A stretch of 64,000 nucleotides of DNA, from positions 269,501-333,500 of the forward strand of contig NC_083688.1 in NCBI RefSeq assembly GCF_033118175.1, given 5' to 3'. The position numbers were made by a program, and so were the translations under genes. Numbering within the stretch: position 1 is the first letter of the stretch; the number at the start of each line of letters is the position of its first letter. The notes below the pieces were generated by a model. It worked only from the letters and a program-made list of their open reading frames with translations, did not search any database and was not told the DNA's origin. The DNA is from Dama dama. Its lineage: Eukaryota > Chordata > Mammalia > Artiodactyla > Cervidae. Below, piece after piece: positions 63,680 through 64,000 of the stretch.

Positions 63680-64000
63680 CTGACAGGGGTGGGGTGAGAG
63701 AGCACAGGCTGGCATCCAGGGGGGTCTCCCTTCCCTGCCACTGCCATGTAACCCTGGGCATCAGAGGGATGTGCCCGAGAGAAAGGCCAATGTTTTTGCC
63801 AGGATCTTTTCCCAGAGTGATGTGGTCAGCCAGAGGGGTGGGGAGAAAGCAAAGTACCTGACTGCTATGGGCAGAAGGCCAGGAAGCCCAGGACACCTGC
63901 TCACTGCGTGTCCCCAGACAAGTTACCTGCCTCCTCTGAGCCCCGACTCCCTTATCCCTAAAATCTACCACTTGTCCTGCCTGTTCGGGGAATCTGGGGG
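63680..64000 (-). other. ARHGEF19 intron 2, partial
   Basis: Intronic sequence running off the window, with a MIR-like trace at 63905-63965 (GTGTCCCCAGACAAGTTACC). The start codon exon lies beyond the edge. Confidence 0.55.

Overview
This window is nuclear DNA from a ruminant, most likely a bovid. It has mammalian split genes with GT-AG introns, at least 26 interspersed copies or fragments of ruminant tRNA-derived SINEs (Bov-tA and CHR-like), two BovB (RTE-type) LINE 3' ends, and older L2, MIR, L1 and MaLR debris. The sequence alone does not separate cattle from buffalo, sheep or goat.

Two protein-coding genes are present, both read from the minus strand. Positions 1-20283 hold EPHA2, the ephrin-A receptor tyrosine kinase. 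Fifteen coding exons are complete or nearly so and encode 886 residues: signal peptide, ephrin-binding domain, cysteine-rich segment, two fibronectin III domains, transmembrane helix, juxtamembrane tyrosines and the kinase. The window edge removes the last roughly 90 residues (SAM domain and C-terminal tail). A CpG island with a consensus CRE surrounds exon 1. Positions 54655-63679 hold ARHGEF19 (ephexin-2/WGEF), a Rho guanine-nucleotide exchange factor. Fourteen coding exons encode the 668 C-terminal residues with DH, PH and SH3 domains, plus a short 3' UTR with an AATAAA signal. The first coding part (about 130 residues by comparison with the human protein) lies beyond the right edge.

The roughly 34 kb between them (20.5-54.6 kb) contains no recognisable protein gene. 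It is rich in SINEs and carries a 0.7 kb GT-rich minisatellite (23.4-24.1 kb), an isolated CpG island with a good minus-strand splice donor (29.9-30.4 kb), a group of transcription-factor motifs that includes a near-perfect MAF element (33.4-34.05 kb), and a full-consensus CTCF core (46.46 kb).

Functionally the two genes belong to one signalling theme. EPHA2 is a contact-dependent receptor at the plasma membrane, and ARHGEF19 belongs to the ephexin family, whose members couple Eph receptors to RhoA and the actin cytoskeleton. The best candidates for something undescribed are the orphan CpG island, the regulatory cluster near 34 kb, and small tandem duplications that copy a splice donor or fill most of an intron in ARHGEF19. 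No microbial-type defence or mobile system is present.
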